From Stenotrophomonas bentonitica (lineage in GTDB: Bacteria > Pseudomonadota > Gammaproteobacteria > Xanthomonadales > Xanthomonadaceae): a stretch of DNA of 64,000 bases. The translations under genes and the position numbers were made by a program. The stretch covers positions 1 through 64,000 of the forward strand of contig NZ_PKQP01000001.1 in assembly GCF_002887735.1 (NCBI RefSeq). Reading direction: 5' to 3'. The notes beneath the pieces were generated by a model. That model did not search any database, was not told the origin of the DNA, and was given only the letters and a program-made list of their open reading frames with translations. Positions 52,016 to 63,970 of the stretch are shown piece by piece; positions within the stretch are counted from its first letter, which is position 1; each line of letters begins with the position of its first letter.

Positions 52016-52759
52016 TCAGCGCGCGCCCGGCGAAAACCGGGCGACCAGGTCGTAGGCATCGCCCAGGAACATCTGCCGCACGCAGGTGATCGGCTGCTCG
52101 CCGCGCCAGGTGAGGCGGTCGATGACCAGGCATGCCGTGCCGGGTTTGACCTGCAGCAGCGTGGCGGCCGCGTCATCGGCGCCCCACGCGCTGATCCGGT
52201 GCTGGGCGCGCGTCCACGACACGTTCTGCAGCAGCCAGCTGCCTGGCGCCGTCGTCTCGAAATCCACCTCCAGCACCTCCGGCACGCCGACCGGACTGAT
52301 CAGGCGATGCTCCAGTGCCAGCGGCCGGCCATCGGCCAGGTGCAGGCAGCGGATCGCCAGCAGTTTTTCGCCGCCGGCCAGGGCGGTTTCCTCCGCGACC
52401 TGCTCGCGCGGGCGGCGGTAGGCGCGCTCCAGCAGCTGGTAGCCATACACATGCCCGCGCGCTTCCACCGCCATCGCGATATCGGGGATCTCCAGCGCCA
52501 CCTGTTCCAGGTGCGGCGGCTGCCGGGCGACGAACGAGCCCGCACGGCGGCGGCGCTCGATCATGCCGCTCTCGGCCAGCGCGGTCAGCACCTTGTTCAC
52601 GGTCATCCGCGAGCAGCCGTACTGCTCCATCAGCTCGTGTTCGTAGGGGATGCGGAAGCCAGGCTCCCACTGTCCACTGAGGATGCGGCTTTCCAGATCG
52701 GCGCGGATGCGCTGATTGAGGGTTGCTGCTTTCTTGCCCGTCACTCTGGATTCCTGCAT
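52016..52759 (-). CDS. hutC: Histidine utilisation repressor
   Basis: A 247-residue GntR/HutC-family repressor. The N-terminal winged helix (about 15-80) has [58 protein letters not shown]. The C-terminal UTRA effector domain (about 100-245) has [22 protein letters not shown] and [35 protein letters not shown]. HutC is released from its operator by urocanate. It lies 12 bases after hutF on the same strand, forming hutFC, divergent from hutIHGU; the palindrome at 54179-54194 is its likely operator. Confidence 0.94.
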   Translation of the reverse strand: MQESRVTGKKAATLNQRIRADLESRILSGQWEPGFRIPYEHELMEQYGCSRMTVNKVLTALAESGMIERRRRAGSFVARQPPHLEQVALEIPDIAMAVEARGHVYGYQLLERAYRRPREQVAEETALAGGEKLLAIRCLHLADGRPLALEHRLISPVGVPEVLEVDFETTAPGSWLLQNVSWTRAQHRISAWGADDAAATLLQVKPGTACLVIDRLTWRGEQPITCVRQMFLGDAYDLVARFSPGAR

Positions 52760-52771
52760 GGGAGGGTCGGA

Positions 52772-54148
52772 TCAGACCCTCAACAACGGTCGAAGTGCCG
52801 CGGCGAACCGTGCGGCCACCGCCTCGCGTTGCGGGTGGCGACCGTCACGAACCAACTGGCGCCCTTGGCGCCATACCGATCGCACGGCGCCATTACGTGC
52901 GGCGAACACCCAGCTGTCAAGCAAGGCATCGCCGTCGCGGGCGATCAGCGCCGGGTGATCGGGATCGAGCTCGACCAGGTCGGCAGGTGCGCCGACCTGC
53001 AGCCCGCTGGCCACGCCCAGCGCCTGCGCAGCACCGTTCAACGACTGTTCGTACAGCCAGCGGCCGGTGGACTGGCCATCGCCCGGGGCCAGCACGTTGC
53101 GCCCACGCAGGTGCAGGCGCTGGCCGTACTCGAGCAGGCGCAGTTCTTCGGCGGCGTCGATCAGGACGTTGGAGTCGGAACCGACACCGAACCGGCCACC
53201 GGCGCGCGCGAACGCCTGCATCGGGAACAGGCCGTCGCCCAGGTTCGCCTCGGTGATCGGGCACAGCCCGGCCACCGCGTGGCTGGCCACGATCTGCTGC
53301 AGCTCCGCCCCGGTGATGTGGGTGGCGTGCACCAGGCACCAGCGTGCGTCCACCGGCGCGTGTTCGTACAGCCATTGCACGGGGCGCATCCCGCTCCAGG
53401 CCACGCAGGCATCGACCTCGCGGGTCTGTTCGGCGATGTGGATGTGGACCGGGCCGGTGTTGAGGGGCAGCAACGCCGACAATTCCTCGCCGGTCACCGC
53501 GCGCAGGCTGTGCGGGGCGAAACCGAGCACCGCATCGTCCTGGCCCTGCAGCGCGCGCGTGCAGCCCTTCAGCAGCTCGGCAAAACCATCCACATCGTGG
53601 ATCAGCCGGCGCTGGGCCGGGTTCGGCGCGGCGCCACCGAAATCGGCATGTGCGTAGAACACCGGCAGCAGGGTCAGGCCGATCCCGCTGGACCGGGCGG
53701 CAGCGGCGATGCGCTCGGCCATTTCGGCACGGTTGGCGTAAGGCGCACCGTCCGGCCCGTGATGCAGATAGTGGAACTCGCCAACCCGGGTGAACCCGGA
53801 TTCCAGCATCTCCACATAGGCCTGCTCGGCGATCGCCTGCATGGCCTCGGGCTGCAGATGCGCCAGGAAACGGTACATCAGCTCGCGCCAGCTCCAGAAG
53901 CTGTCCCCGCTGTTGCCACCGATCTCGGTCAGCCCGGCCATGCCGCGCTGGAAGGCGTGGCTGTGCAGGTTGCCCAGGCCCGGCAGGGCGATGGCCAACG
54001 CGGTATCACCCGCCTCGGCCGGCACCCCCGGGGTCACCTCGACCAGCATGCCGCCCTGGCTGGCGATGCGCACATCGCGCGCCCAGCCCTGTGGCAGCAG
54101 CGCGTGGGTGGCGTGGAAACGGAGGATCGGTGCGGGGTTGGCTGGCAT
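52772..54148 (-). CDS. hutF: Formimidoylglutamate deiminase
   Basis: About 458 residues from ATG 54148 (an overlapping GTG one codon earlier is possible). A zinc amidohydrolase that removes ammonia from N-formimidoyl-L-glutamate to give N-formyl-L-glutamate. The metal ligands HSHAF ([12 protein letters not shown]), the conserved [24 protein letters not shown], and LVHATHITG and [26 protein letters not shown] are all present. Together with hutG it defines the five-step pathway used by Pseudomonas and Stenotrophomonas, rather than the HutG-formiminoglutamase route. Confidence 0.95.
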   Translation of the reverse strand: MPANPAPILRFHATHALLPQGWARDVRIASQGGMLVEVTPGVPAEAGDTALAIALPGLGNLHSHAFQRGMAGLTEIGGNSGDSFWSWRELMYRFLAHLQPEAMQAIAEQAYVEMLESGFTRVGEFHYLHHGPDGAPYANRAEMAERIAAAARSSGIGLTLLPVFYAHADFGGAAPNPAQRRLIHDVDGFAELLKGCTRALQGQDDAVLGFAPHSLRAVTGEELSALLPLNTGPVHIHIAEQTREVDACVAWSGMRPVQWLYEHAPVDARWCLVHATHITGAELQQIVASHAVAGLCPITEANLGDGLFPMQAFARAGGRFGVGSDSNVLIDAAEELRLLEYGQRLHLRGRNVLAPGDGQSTGRWLYEQSLNGAAQALGVASGLQVGAPADLVELDPDHPALIARDGDALLDSWVFAARNGAVRSVWRQGRQLVRDGRHPQREAVAARFAAALRPLLRV

Positions 54149-54178
54149 CACTGGACATCCCGGAAGAGGCGCCTATAT

Positions 54179-54194
54179 TGTATAGACATATACA
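54179..54194. promoter_or_regulatory. Likely HutC operator between hutF and hutI
   Basis: TGTATAGACATATACA: the hexamers TGTATA and TATACA are an exact inverted repeat around GACA. The site sits in the 63-base gap between divergent hutF and hutI, 18 bases before the hutI ATG. HutC operators in Pseudomonas are TGTATA-type palindromes of this kind, so it can silence both promoters. Confidence 0.75.
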
Positions 54195-54211
54195 CCGATG
54201 TGGTTGCTGCC

Positions 54212-55411
54212 ATGCACTGTGACACCCTCTGGTACCACGCCAACCTGATCACCGTCGATGGCCCGGGGCTGGGCGTGATCGAGGATGGCGTCATCGCCGC
54301 GACCGATGGGCGCATCGTGCATGTCGGCGCGGCCGGCTCGGCCGATCATCTGCAGCCGGCCCAGCGCATCGACGGTGGCGGGCGCTGGATCAGCCCCGGC
54401 CTGATCGACTGCCACACCCACCTGGTCTATGCCGGCAACCGCGCCGGTGAGTTCGAGCAGCGCCTGCAGGGCGTGAGCTATGCCGACATCGCCCGTGCCG
54501 GCGGCGGCATCGTCTCCACCGTGCGCGCCACCCGCGCCGCCAGCGAAGCCGACCTGCTCGCCGCCAGCCTGCCCCGCCTGGACGCCATGCTGGCCGAAGG
54601 CATCACCACGCTGGAGATCAAATCCGGGTACGGGCTGACCCTGGCCGACGAGACCAAACAGCTGCAGGTCGCGCGCGAACTGGGCCGCCAGCGCGCGGTC
54701 GAGATCGTGCCGACCTTCCTCGGCGCGCATGCGATCCCGCCGGGCCGCGAGGCACAGGAGTACATCGACGAGGTCTGCAACGTCATGATTCCGGCCGTTG
54801 CCGCCGCTGGGCTGGCCGAAGCGGTGGACGTGTTCTGCGAGAACATCGCCTTCAGCGCTGCGCAGGCCGAACAGGTGTTCGTCGCCGCGCGGCAGCACGG
54901 GCTGGCGATCAAGATCCACGCCGAGCAGCTGAGCAACCAGCATGGTGCCGCCCTGGCGGCGCGTCACGGTGCGCTGTCGGCCGACCATATCGAACACCTT
55001 GATGCCGACGGGATCGCCGCGATGCGCCACGCCGGCACCGTGGCGGTACTGCTGCCGTGCGCGTTCTACTTCACCCGCGATACCACCCTGCCCCCGATCG
55101 CCGAACTGCGCGCGGCGGGCGTGCCGCTGGCACTGGCCACCGATTCCAACCCCGGCACCTCGCCGCTGACCAGCCCGCTGCTGGCGATGAACATGGCCGC
55201 CACCCTGTTCCGCATGACCGTGGCGGAGTGCATCGCCGGCTTCACCCGTGAAGCGGCGCGCGCCCTTGGCCGGCAGGACCGGATCGGCCGGCTCGCCGTC
55301 GGCCTGGACTGCAATCTGGCCGTGTGGGACATCGAGGCGCCTGCCGACCTCGTCTACCGCATGGGCTTCAACCCCCTGCACGCCCGCGTGATGCGCGGCC
55401 AACCCGTCTGA
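54212..55411 (+). CDS. hutI: Imidazolonepropionase
   Basis: 399 residues from ATG 54212, with the operator just upstream. A metal-dependent amidohydrolase that opens 4-imidazolone-5-propionate to N-formimidoyl-L-glutamate, the third step of histidine degradation. Motifs: metal ligands [12 protein letters not shown], the substrate-contact [51 protein letters not shown] and [12 protein letters not shown]. It is the first gene of hutIHGU. Confidence 0.97.
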   Translation: MHCDTLWYHANLITVDGPGLGVIEDGVIAATDGRIVHVGAAGSADHLQPAQRIDGGGRWISPGLIDCHTHLVYAGNRAGEFEQRLQGVSYADIARAGGGIVSTVRATRAASEADLLAASLPRLDAMLAEGITTLEIKSGYGLTLADETKQLQVARELGRQRAVEIVPTFLGAHAIPPGREAQEYIDEVCNVMIPAVAAAGLAEAVDVFCENIAFSAAQAEQVFVAARQHGLAIKIHAEQLSNQHGAALAARHGALSADHIEHLDADGIAAMRHAGTVAVLLPCAFYFTRDTTLPPIAELRAAGVPLALATDSNPGTSPLTSPLLAMNMAATLFRMTVAECIAGFTREAARALGRQDRIGRLAVGLDCNLAVWDIEAPADLVYRMGFNPLHARVMRGQPV

Positions 55412-55434
55412 ACCTAGTGATGTCTGGAGATTTC

Positions 55435-56976
55435 ATGAGCACTACCCTGACCCTGCACCCCGGCGCCGTCACGCTGGCGCAATGGCGCGCGATCCATGAC
55501 GGCGCGCGGGTGCGGCTGGACCCGGCTTCGGCCGCCGCCGTGCTGCGCAGTGCGCAGACCGTGGCCGACATCGTCGCCAAGGGCGCGCCGGTGTATGGCA
55601 TCAACACCGGCTTCGGCAAGCTGGCCAGCGTGCGCATCGAGCGCGAGGATCTGGAAACCCTGCAGCGCAATATCGTGCTCTCGCACGCGGCCGGCGTGGG
55701 TGAGCCAATGCCGGCGCCGGTCGTGCGGCTGATGATGGCGCTGAAGCTGGCCAGCCTCGCCCAGGGCGCCTCGGGCATCCGCCCGCAGACGCTGGCCCTG
55801 CTGGAAGCGTTCCTGCAGCACGATTTCATTCCGGTGATTCCGTGCCAGGGCTCGGTTGGCGCGTCGGGCGACCTGGCCCCGCTTTCGCACCTGGCCAGCG
55901 TGATGATCGGTGTCGGCGAGGCCTTCGTCGATGGTCAGCGCCTGCCCGCTGCCGAGGCACTGGCCAACGTCGGCCTGGCCCCGCTGGTGCTGGGTGCGAA
56001 GGAAGGCCTGGCCCTGCTCAACGGCACCCAGTACTCCACGGCCTACGCACTGGCCGGCCTGTTCGCGATCGATACCGTGTTCCGTGCGGCGCTGGTCACT
56101 GGCGCGCTCTCGGTGGAAGCGGCCAAGGGCTCGGACACCCCGTTCGACCCGCGCATCCACAGCATCCGCGGCCAGCGCGGGCAGATCGCCACCGCCGCCG
56201 CGCTGCGCACCCTGATGCAGGGCTCGGCGATCCGCGAATCGCACCGCGACAACGACGTGCGCGTGCAGGACCCGTACTGCCTGCGCTGCCAGCCACAGGT
56301 GATGGGCGCGGCCTTCGACGTGATGCGCCAGGCCGCGACCACGCTGGCGATCGAAGCCAACGGCGTGTCCGACAATCCGCTGGTGTTCACCGATACCAAC
56401 GAGGCGCTGAGCGGCGGCAACTTCCATGCCGAGCCGGTCGCCTTCGCGGCCGACATGCTGGCCATGGCGGTGTGCGAGATCGGCTCGATCAGCGAGCGCC
56501 GCACCGCGATGCTGGTCGACCCGGCGCTGTCCGGCCTGCCGGCCTTCCTCACCCCGAAGCCGGGCTTGAACTCCGGCTTCATGATTCCGCAGGTCACCGC
56601 CGCTGCGCTGGTCTCGGAAAACAAGCAGCGCGCCTATCCGGCCAGCGTCGACTCGATCCCGACCTCGGCCAACCAGGAAGACCACGTCTCGATGGCCGCC
56701 CACGGTGCGCGCCGCCTGATGGCGATGGCCGAGAACGCGGCCAACGTGATCGGCATCGAGCTGCTCGCCGCCGCGCAGGGCTGCGATTTCCACGCCCCGC
56801 TGCGCTCCAGTGATGCGCTGGAAGCGGTGCGCCAGCGCCTGCGCGCACAGGTGCCCACGCTGGAAGACGACCGCTATTTCCATCCGGACATGGTGGCCGC
56901 GACCGATCTGGTCCGCAGCGGCGTGCTGGCCGAAGGCCTGGGCGACATCCTCCCGCCGCTGGAGCCGCTGTCATGA
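55435..56976 (+). CDS. hutH: Histidine ammonia-lyase
   Basis: 513 residues from ATG 55435 (CTGGAGATTTC ahead). It deaminates histidine to urocanate using the self-made MIO cofactor from Ala143-Ser144-Gly145 ([16 protein letters not shown]). [38 protein letters not shown] and the [14 protein letters not shown] segment follow family order. The stop overlaps the hutG start as ATGA, so translation is coupled. Confidence 0.98.
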   Translation: MSTTLTLHPGAVTLAQWRAIHDGARVRLDPASAAAVLRSAQTVADIVAKGAPVYGINTGFGKLASVRIEREDLETLQRNIVLSHAAGVGEPMPAPVVRLMMALKLASLAQGASGIRPQTLALLEAFLQHDFIPVIPCQGSVGASGDLAPLSHLASVMIGVGEAFVDGQRLPAAEALANVGLAPLVLGAKEGLALLNGTQYSTAYALAGLFAIDTVFRAALVTGALSVEAAKGSDTPFDPRIHSIRGQRGQIATAAALRTLMQGSAIRESHRDNDVRVQDPYCLRCQPQVMGAAFDVMRQAATTLAIEANGVSDNPLVFTDTNEALSGGNFHAEPVAFAADMLAMAVCEIGSISERRTAMLVDPALSGLPAFLTPKPGLNSGFMIPQVTAAALVSENKQRAYPASVDSIPTSANQEDHVSMAAHGARRLMAMAENAANVIGIELLAAAQGCDFHAPLRSSDALEAVRQRLRAQVPTLEDDRYFHPDMVAATDLVRSGVLAEGLGDILPPLEPLS

Positions 56977-57802
56977 CCGCGCACCCGGACTGGCTGCAGA
57001 TTCACCGTGGCGATGCACCGTTGATCGTCAGCTTCCCGCATACCGGCACCGAGCTGCCCGATGCACTGGCCGCGCAGTTCATCTCGCCGTGGCTGGCCCG
57101 CCGCGATGCCGACTGGTGGGTGCACGATCTGTATGCCTTCGCGCAGCAGATGGGCGCCACCACGCTCCGCTCGGCGGTGTCGCGCTCGGTCATCGATCTC
57201 AATCGCGACCCCAGCGGCACCTCGCTGTACCCAGGCCAGAACACCACCGGCCTGTGCCCGCTGACCACCTTCGACAACCAGCCGCTGTACCGCGATGGCG
57301 ACGGACCGGACGAAGCCGAGATCGCACGGCGCCGCGCTACCTGGTTCATGCCCTACCACGACGCCCTCGCTGCGGAGATCGCGCGCCTGCGTGCGCAGCA
57401 CGGCACCGTGGTGGTGTACGACGCGCACTCGATCCGCTCGCACATCCCGCACCTGTTCGATGGCCAGCTGCCGCAGTTCAACCTCGGCACCAATGGGGAC
57501 ACCACCTGCGACAACGCGCTCACCGATGTCGTCGACAACCTGTGTGCGATGAGCGGCATGAGCCATGTGCGCAACGGCCGCTTCAAGGGCGGCTACATCA
57601 CCCGTCACTACAGCGACATCCCTGGCGGCGTGCACACGCTGCAGATGGAGCTGGCCTGCCGCGGCTACATGCACGAGCCCGAGGCCGTGGATGAGCACAG
57701 CTGGCCCACGCCGCTGGATCCCGATCACGCCGCCCCGCTGCGCGCCACGCTGCAGCAGGTGCTCGATGCCTGTCTCGACTTCGCTACGTCCCGGAGTGCT
57801 GC

Positions 57803-57806
<4 letters not shown>
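56973..57806 (+). CDS. hutG: N-formylglutamate deformylase
   Basis: 277 residues. It releases formate and glutamate, the last step of the five-step pathway. [68 protein letters not shown] and [16 protein letters not shown] are hallmarks of the FGase family, where His and Asp side chains bind zinc. Both ends overlap neighbours by ATGA: hutH upstream and hutU downstream, giving a tightly coupled operon. Confidence 0.97.
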
Positions 57807-59470
<1,664 letters not shown>

Positions 59471-59478
59471 TGCGGGTG

Positions 59479-59501
59479 GGCCCCGGCCGACGGTCGGGGC
59501 C
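59479..59501 (+). terminator. GC-rich hairpin after hutU
   Basis: GGCCCCGGCCG pairs with CGGTCGGGGCC over 11 positions with one mismatch and almost no loop. No T-run follows, so termination strength is uncertain; the adjacent REP units may help stabilise the 3' end. Confidence 0.45.
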
Positions 59502-59511
59502 GCAGCTCAAG

Positions 59512-59638
59512 GTAGTGCCGGCCGCTGGCCGGCAACCCACCTAAGGGCCTAGTGCCGGCCGCTGGCCGGCAACCCGATCAGGGCGCCATGCGGCGCGGTT
59601 GCATGGAGCCTGAGGAGCCGGCCAGCGGCCGGCACTAC
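59512..59638. repeat. Cluster of three GTAG-headed REP units
   Basis: Two direct units (GTAGTGCCGGCCGCTGGCCGGCA at 59512-59534, and CTAGTGCCGGCCGCTGGCCGGCA at 59550-59573 with a changed first base) are followed by an inverted unit (GCCGGCCAGCGGCCGGCACTAC at 59617-59638). The same sequence family occurs at 48883-48908. The cluster fills the gap between hutU and the TonB-dependent receptor. Confidence 0.9.
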
Positions 59639-59781
59639 CGAGTCCGGTCGTCGGCAACACGTCCCCCATACGCCCGACAAGGGTGACGAACACGCCACAT
59701 CCTGTTAACTTGCGCGCCCCACATGAAGTTGACAGGGTGCCGCGGCGACGCGGGCCGTGTCCGCACTGATATCGCGCACGA

Positions 59782-61914
59782 ATGACTGCCCTCTCGAATC
59801 GCTCCACCGCCACTGCCCTGTCGCTGCTCGCCGCCGCCCTGCTGGCCAGCCTTGCCACCAACGGCACCGCCCACGCCGCGCCTGCTGGCCAGGCCGTCAC
59901 GCTGGACGCGGTCAACGTTACCGCCGCCGATGCCACCGAGGCTGCGCGCCGCGCGCTCGACCGGGTGCCCGGGGCAGGCAACGTCGTCGATATGACGCAG
60001 ATCGGCCAGGGCCGCGTCGCCGGCACTGCCGATGTACTGGCCTACCAGCCCGGCATCAGCGCGCAGAGCGCCGGCAATGAAGGCGTCAAGGTCTCCATCC
60101 GCGGTTCGGGCCTCAACCGGGCGCCCGGTGCGCATGCCTCCGGCCTGTCGGTCTCGCTGGATGGCCTGCCGCTCACCGGTCCGGGCGGCACGCCGTACGA
60201 GCTGCTGGAGCCGCTGTGGCTGAGCCGCGTGGAGGTGCTGCGCGGTGCCAACGGGTTCGAGCGCGGCGCGCTGGCGCTGGGCGGTGCGGTCAACTACATC
60301 ACCCGCAGCGGCCGCGACACGCCCGGGCTGGAGCTGCACTACGAAGCGGGCGCACGCGGTTACCAGAAGCGCGGGATCAGCCTGGGCGGCGTGCGGGACG
60401 CGGTTGATTACTTCTTGGCCTACACCGATACCGAGTACGACGGCTATCAGCAGCACGCCGCCGGCAAGGGCAAGGGCGCCGTGGCCAACATCGGCTGGCA
60501 GCTCACGCCGGATCTGGAGACGCGCTTCTTCCTGCGCTATCGCGAGACCGATCACGAAACCCCGGGGCGCCTGACCCGCGCGCAGATCCGCAACGACCCA
60601 CGTGCCGCCAACCCGGCCAACCTGGCCATCGATGCGCGCCGCCCGCAGCCGGGCAGCACCTGGATCGGCAACACCACCACCTACACCATCGATGCAGATT
60701 CGTCGCTGCAGGCCGGCCTCGTGTACCACAAGTACTCGATGGACTTGAACGAAAGCCTGTACCGCCAGCAGCTGGACTACGCCAACCTCAACGGCACGCT
60801 GGACTACCGCCGCGGGCACGCGCTGTTCGGGCATGACAGCGTGACCACGATCGGCCTGCGCGTGACCCATGATCTGGACGCGAACGTGCGCGAGACGCTG
60901 CGCTTTGCCAGCAACGGTTACGCCGCCGGCACGCACACCCGCGACTTCCAGCATTACGGAACCGACAGCGTGCTGCACCTCGGCAACGATCTGGCGCTGA
61001 GCGAGACGCTGCGCCTGCAGACCGGCCTGGCCTTCATCCACACCCGCCGCGATGTGCAGGTCACCTGGCCGGCCACGCCGGAACGGCTCTCCGAACGGCA
61101 ATGGGATTACGCGCCGCGGCTCGGCTTCACCTGGCAGCAGACGCCGCAGACACAGTGGTTCGGCAACCTGAGCCGCTCGGTAGAACCTGCGCACCCGTGG
61201 TCGATGATCTGGGGCTCGAACCAGTATTTCGCCGCCGGCAATGGCGCCTCCACCGGCCGCCAGCGCGCGCCAGTGGAACTGGACAACCAGACCGCGACCA
61301 CGCTGGAACTGGGTGCACGTGGCGACAGCGCGCTCGGCCGCTGGGAGCTGACCGGCTACTACGCCCGCCTCAACCACGAGCTGCTCACTGTGGAAGTGCA
61401 GCCGGTGCCGAACCTGTTCATCGCCGAATCCAACGCCAGCCCGACCGTACACCGTGGCATCGAAGCCGGCCTGGACAGTGCGCTGTGGCAGGGCGTCGGC
61501 GGGCGGCTGTCATTGCGCCAGGCCTACACCTTCAGCGACTTCCGCTACCGCGATGATGCACGCTTCGGTAGCAACCGCCTGCCCGGCCTGCCGCGCCACT
61601 ACTACCAGGCCGAACTGCGTTACGACCACCCGGCCGGCTTCTATGCCGGGCTGAACACCGAGTATGCGTCGAAGATGTTCGTCGACTACGCCAACAGCAT
61701 GGCCGCCGACAGCCACGTGATCTTCGGCACCCGCATCGGCTACGACGCCCCCGGTGGGCGCTGGCAGGCCTGGGCGGAGCTGCGCAACCTGGCCGATCGC
61801 CACTACGCGGCCACGGTCACGCCGGGCTACGACGATGCCGGCAAGGATGTCGCCCGTTCCACGCCCGGTGAGGGGCGCGGTGTGTATGCCGGGGTGCGCT
61901 GGCGATTCGATTGA
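59782..61914 (+). CDS. TonB-dependent outer-membrane receptor
   Basis: 710 residues. A signal peptide (about 1-32, ATALSLLAAALLASLATNGTAHA), then a TonB-box-like VTLDAVNVTA, then the plug domain (about 65-175) with VADVLAYQPGI-type TADVLAYQPGISAQSAGNEGVKVSIRGSGLNR and LSRVEVLRGANGFERGALALGGAVNYITR. The 22-stranded barrel ends GVRWRFD, a standard aromatic C-terminus. The plug resembles FecA-like siderophore receptors, but no Fur box, ECF sigma factor or FecR gene is adjacent and the ligand is unknown. No strong ribosome site precedes ATG 59782. Confidence 0.93.
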   Translation: MTALSNRSTATALSLLAAALLASLATNGTAHAAPAGQAVTLDAVNVTAADATEAARRALDRVPGAGNVVDMTQIGQGRVAGTADVLAYQPGISAQSAGNEGVKVSIRGSGLNRAPGAHASGLSVSLDGLPLTGPGGTPYELLEPLWLSRVEVLRGANGFERGALALGGAVNYITRSGRDTPGLELHYEAGARGYQKRGISLGGVRDAVDYFLAYTDTEYDGYQQHAAGKGKGAVANIGWQLTPDLETRFFLRYRETDHETPGRLTRAQIRNDPRAANPANLAIDARRPQPGSTWIGNTTTYTIDADSSLQAGLVYHKYSMDLNESLYRQQLDYANLNGTLDYRRGHALFGHDSVTTIGLRVTHDLDANVRETLRFASNGYAAGTHTRDFQHYGTDSVLHLGNDLALSETLRLQTGLAFIHTRRDVQVTWPATPERLSERQWDYAPRLGFTWQQTPQTQWFGNLSRSVEPAHPWSMIWGSNQYFAAGNGASTGRQRAPVELDNQTATTLELGARGDSALGRWELTGYYARLNHELLTVEVQPVPNLFIAESNASPTVHRGIEAGLDSALWQGVGGRLSLRQAYTFSDFRYRDDARFGSNRLPGLPRHYYQAELRYDHPAGFYAGLNTEYASKMFVDYANSMAADSHVIFGTRIGYDAPGGRWQAWAELRNLADRHYAATVTPGYDDAGKDVARSTPGEGRGVYAGVRWRFD

Positions 61915-61956
61915 CGTTATGGCGCCACCTTTCGGCCAGCTGGCTGCCACCGGGTA

Positions 61957-62739
61957 TCAGCGCGCCAGTGCCTTGGTGACGGCCGCATCAGCCAACGGCA
62001 CCATCCGCGCATAGCCGGCCGGCGTGGGATGCACGCCATCGGTGGCCAGGTCCGGGTCCAGGCCGCCATCCTTGTTGGTCATGGCCGTGTGGTAATCCAG
62101 ATAGACCAGCCCCTGCTGCTCCGCATAGGCGCGCAATGCCCGGTTGAGCGCGGTGACCTTGCCGGCGGGCTGCACGCCGGGTTGCCACGGGTAGTCGCTG
62201 ACCGGCAGTACCGAGGCCAGCACCACGCGGATGTTGTGCGCCTGCGCCAGTTCCACCATCGCATGCAGGTTGTCTTCGATCATCGCCTGCGTCGCCGGCC
62301 CGGTGTTGCCGGCGATATCGTTGGTGCCGGCCAGGATCACCACCGCGGCCGGCTTCAGCGCGATGACATCCTGCTGGAAGCGCACCAGCATCTGCGCGGT
62401 GGTCTGCCCGGAGATGCCGCGGTTGACGTACGGCTTGCCCGGGAAGAAGCGCTCGCTGCCGGTTGGGCCCCAGCCTTCGGTGATCGAGTCGCCGTAGAAC
62501 ACCACGCGCTTGGCACCCGGGGCGACCGGCGGCAACGCCGCGTTCTCGTCGCGATAGCGCTGCAGTTGCGGCCAATCCAGCAGGCGCTGCTGCATCTCCG
62601 TGATCTGCGCGGGCGTCGCCTGGTCTGCAGGCACGAGGTACAGCGGATTGATCGCCGGGCGATCCTGCGCCTGTGCCAACGGTTGCATGGCACACAACGC
62701 GAGCGTCGCGACGAGGGTGGAACGGATCAAGGCTGGCAC
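61957..62739 (-). CDS. SGNH/GDSL hydrolase
   Basis: About 260 residues from GTG 62739 (GGAG ahead). A signal peptide (about 3-25, LIRSTLVATLALCAMQPLAQAQ) directs it to the periplasm or outside. The four SGNH blocks are present: FYGDSITEGWG (nucleophile Ser), VNRGISGQT (Gly), ILAGTNDIAGN (Asn) and DGVHPTPAGY (Asp and His). Such enzymes hydrolyse esters of lipids, carbohydrates or peptidoglycan; the SGNH plus NxxDxxGN pattern is close to the arylesterase/acyl-thioesterase and carbohydrate-esterase groups. It follows the TetR gene by about 35 bases on the same strand. Confidence 0.88.
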   Translation of the reverse strand: MPALIRSTLVATLALCAMQPLAQAQDRPAINPLYLVPADQATPAQITEMQQRLLDWPQLQRYRDENAALPPVAPGAKRVVFYGDSITEGWGPTGSERFFPGKPYVNRGISGQTTAQMLVRFQQDVIALKPAAVVILAGTNDIAGNTGPATQAMIEDNLHAMVELAQAHNIRVVLASVLPVSDYPWQPGVQPAGKVTALNRALRAYAEQQGLVYLDYHTAMTNKDGGLDPDLATDGVHPTPAGYARMVPLADAAVTKALAR

Positions 62740-62773
62740 GGCATGGCGCTCCGCTGAGGGCAAGCGGACAGTC

Positions 62774-63349
62774 TCATCGATCGGCGACCAGGGATTCAAG
62801 CTGCGCTGCGACGCGATCGAAGGGTCCGATGTCACGCGTGGCCCGACTCATCGCCACGGCGCCCTCGATGCTGGCGATGATCATGGTGGCAATGCCCTTG
62901 GCCTGGTCGGGTGGACGGCCGCCGCGGTGCAACGCCTCGGTCAGCCGCGCCTCCCAGCGCGCGAACACCTCGGCGGCCGCCCGCTGCGCGTCATCGGGCG
63001 CATCATCGATCGGCTCTTCCACTGCCGCGGCGAGTACCGGGCATCCGACGTGGAAATCCGAGCGGATCAGGCGCTCGCGCCACGCCGCCAGGAACAAGGC
63101 CAGCCCGTCTGGCGCTGCTCCCTGCAGGCAGGTATCGAGCAGCGCATCGACCTTCGCGCCCGCCAGCGTGGTGGCCTGCGCCAACACCTGCTGCTTGCCC
63201 CCCGGAAAGTGATGGTAGGTGGAACCGAACGGCGCCTGCGCGCGTTTGGCTACTTCGCGCACGCTGGAGGCATTGAGGCCATAGGTGGCCAGCATCTCCG
63301 CTGCCGCAGCGACCACGCGTTGCGGGGCATCGGAAGGGCGTGCACTCAT
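62774..63349 (-). CDS. TetR-family transcriptional regulator
   Basis: 191 residues from ATG 63349 (AAGGAGTCCGGCC ahead). The N-terminal DNA-binding helix-turn-helix (about 5-55) reads RVVAAAAEMLATYGLNASSVREVAKRAQAPFGSTYHHFPGGKQQ. The helical ligand domain contains a Cys in DFHVGCPVLAAAVE, a mark of the LmrA/YxaF-like group. It is divergent from the thioesterase across about 80 bases holding clear repeat sequences and probably represses both itself and the thioesterase, and perhaps the SGNH gene behind it. Confidence 0.9.
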   Translation of the reverse strand: MSARPSDAPQRVVAAAAEMLATYGLNASSVREVAKRAQAPFGSTYHHFPGGKQQVLAQATTLAGAKVDALLDTCLQGAAPDGLALFLAAWRERLIRSDFHVGCPVLAAAVEEPIDDAPDDAQRAAAEVFARWEARLTEALHRGGRPPDQAKGIATMIIASIEGAVAMSRATRDIGPFDRVAAQLESLVADR

Positions 63350-63373
63350 GGCCGGACTCCTTGCTAAGACGGG

Positions 63374-63421
63374 TGTCATAGATTAGCGTATTTGAATTAT
63401 GACAACTGTTATAGATGAGCG
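63374..63421. promoter_or_regulatory. Candidate TetR operator repeats
   Basis: TGTCATAGATTAGCG (63374-63388) recurs as TGTTATAGATGAGCG (63407-63421), 13 of 15 bases identical, 33 bases apart (three helical turns). Between them, TATGACA at 63398-63404 is the exact inverse of TGTCATA. The cluster lies in the TetR/thioesterase divergent gap, where a TetR dimer pair would bind. Confidence 0.55.
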
Positions 63422-63430
63422 CCCCCGCCC

Positions 63431-63970
63431 ATGAATCTCTGGTTTCGCCTGCTGATCCTGCTGCTGTCCTCGCCGTTCCGTTCCAGGCTGACCGCCCCGC
63501 TGGCGGTGTCGCGACTGAACTTCCGGGTGCTGCCCAACGACATCGACAGCAACCTGCACATGACCAACGGTCGCTACTGGACGATCTTCGATCTGGGCCG
63601 GCTGGACCTGGTGTTCCGGATGGGCCTGGGCCGGGTCGCGTGGCGCTCGAAGTGGGCCCCCATCGTCAGTGGAGGCAGCATCCAGTTCCGGCGCGAACTC
63701 AAGCCGTTCCAGCGCTTCGTGCTTGAGACCCGCTTGGCCGGCTGGGTCGGTACGCGCATCATCATGGAGCAGCGGGTGCTGGTTGGCGACGAGGAAAAAG
63801 TCGCCACCCGTGCCCTGCTGATCACCGGCATCTACGACCGTCGCCACCGCCGCTTCGTGTCGACCGACGAGATGATGGAGGCCATCGGTGCCCCCAGCGT
63901 GCCGTCGCCGGAACTGAGCAAGGCGGCCCAGGCGCTGCTCGCAGCCGAAGTGGCGATGAAAGAGGATTGA
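63431..63970 (+). CDS. Acyl-CoA thioesterase family protein (hotdog fold)
   Basis: A 179-residue THEM6-like hotdog thioesterase. An N-terminal hydrophobic segment (LWFRLLILLLSSPF) may attach it to the membrane. The hotdog domain (about 28-150) opens with LNFRVLPNDIDSNLHMTNGRYWTIFDLGRLDLVFRMG, where Asp and the LHMTNGRY motif mark the 4HBT/AcoT-like active site, then IQFRRELKPFQRFVLETRLAGW. The family hydrolyses acyl-CoA or acyl-ACP, but the substrate here is unknown. It is divergent from the TetR gene. The window ends 30 bases after the stop. Confidence 0.85.
   Translation: MNLWFRLLILLLSSPFRSRLTAPLAVSRLNFRVLPNDIDSNLHMTNGRYWTIFDLGRLDLVFRMGLGRVAWRSKWAPIVSGGSIQFRRELKPFQRFVLETRLAGWVGTRIIMEQRVLVGDEEKVATRALLITGIYDRRHRRFVSTDEMMEAIGAPSVPSPELSKAAQALLAAEVAMKED

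Noticed and set aside
52199..54211. The N-terminal 670 codons of the long frame leading into hutI
   Set aside because: They are antisense to hutC and hutF; imidazolonepropionase homology begins at ATG 54212.
59640..59781. Fur box before the TonB-dependent receptor
   Set aside because: No GATAAT-type inverted repeat is present in the upstream 140 bases, so iron regulation is not claimed.
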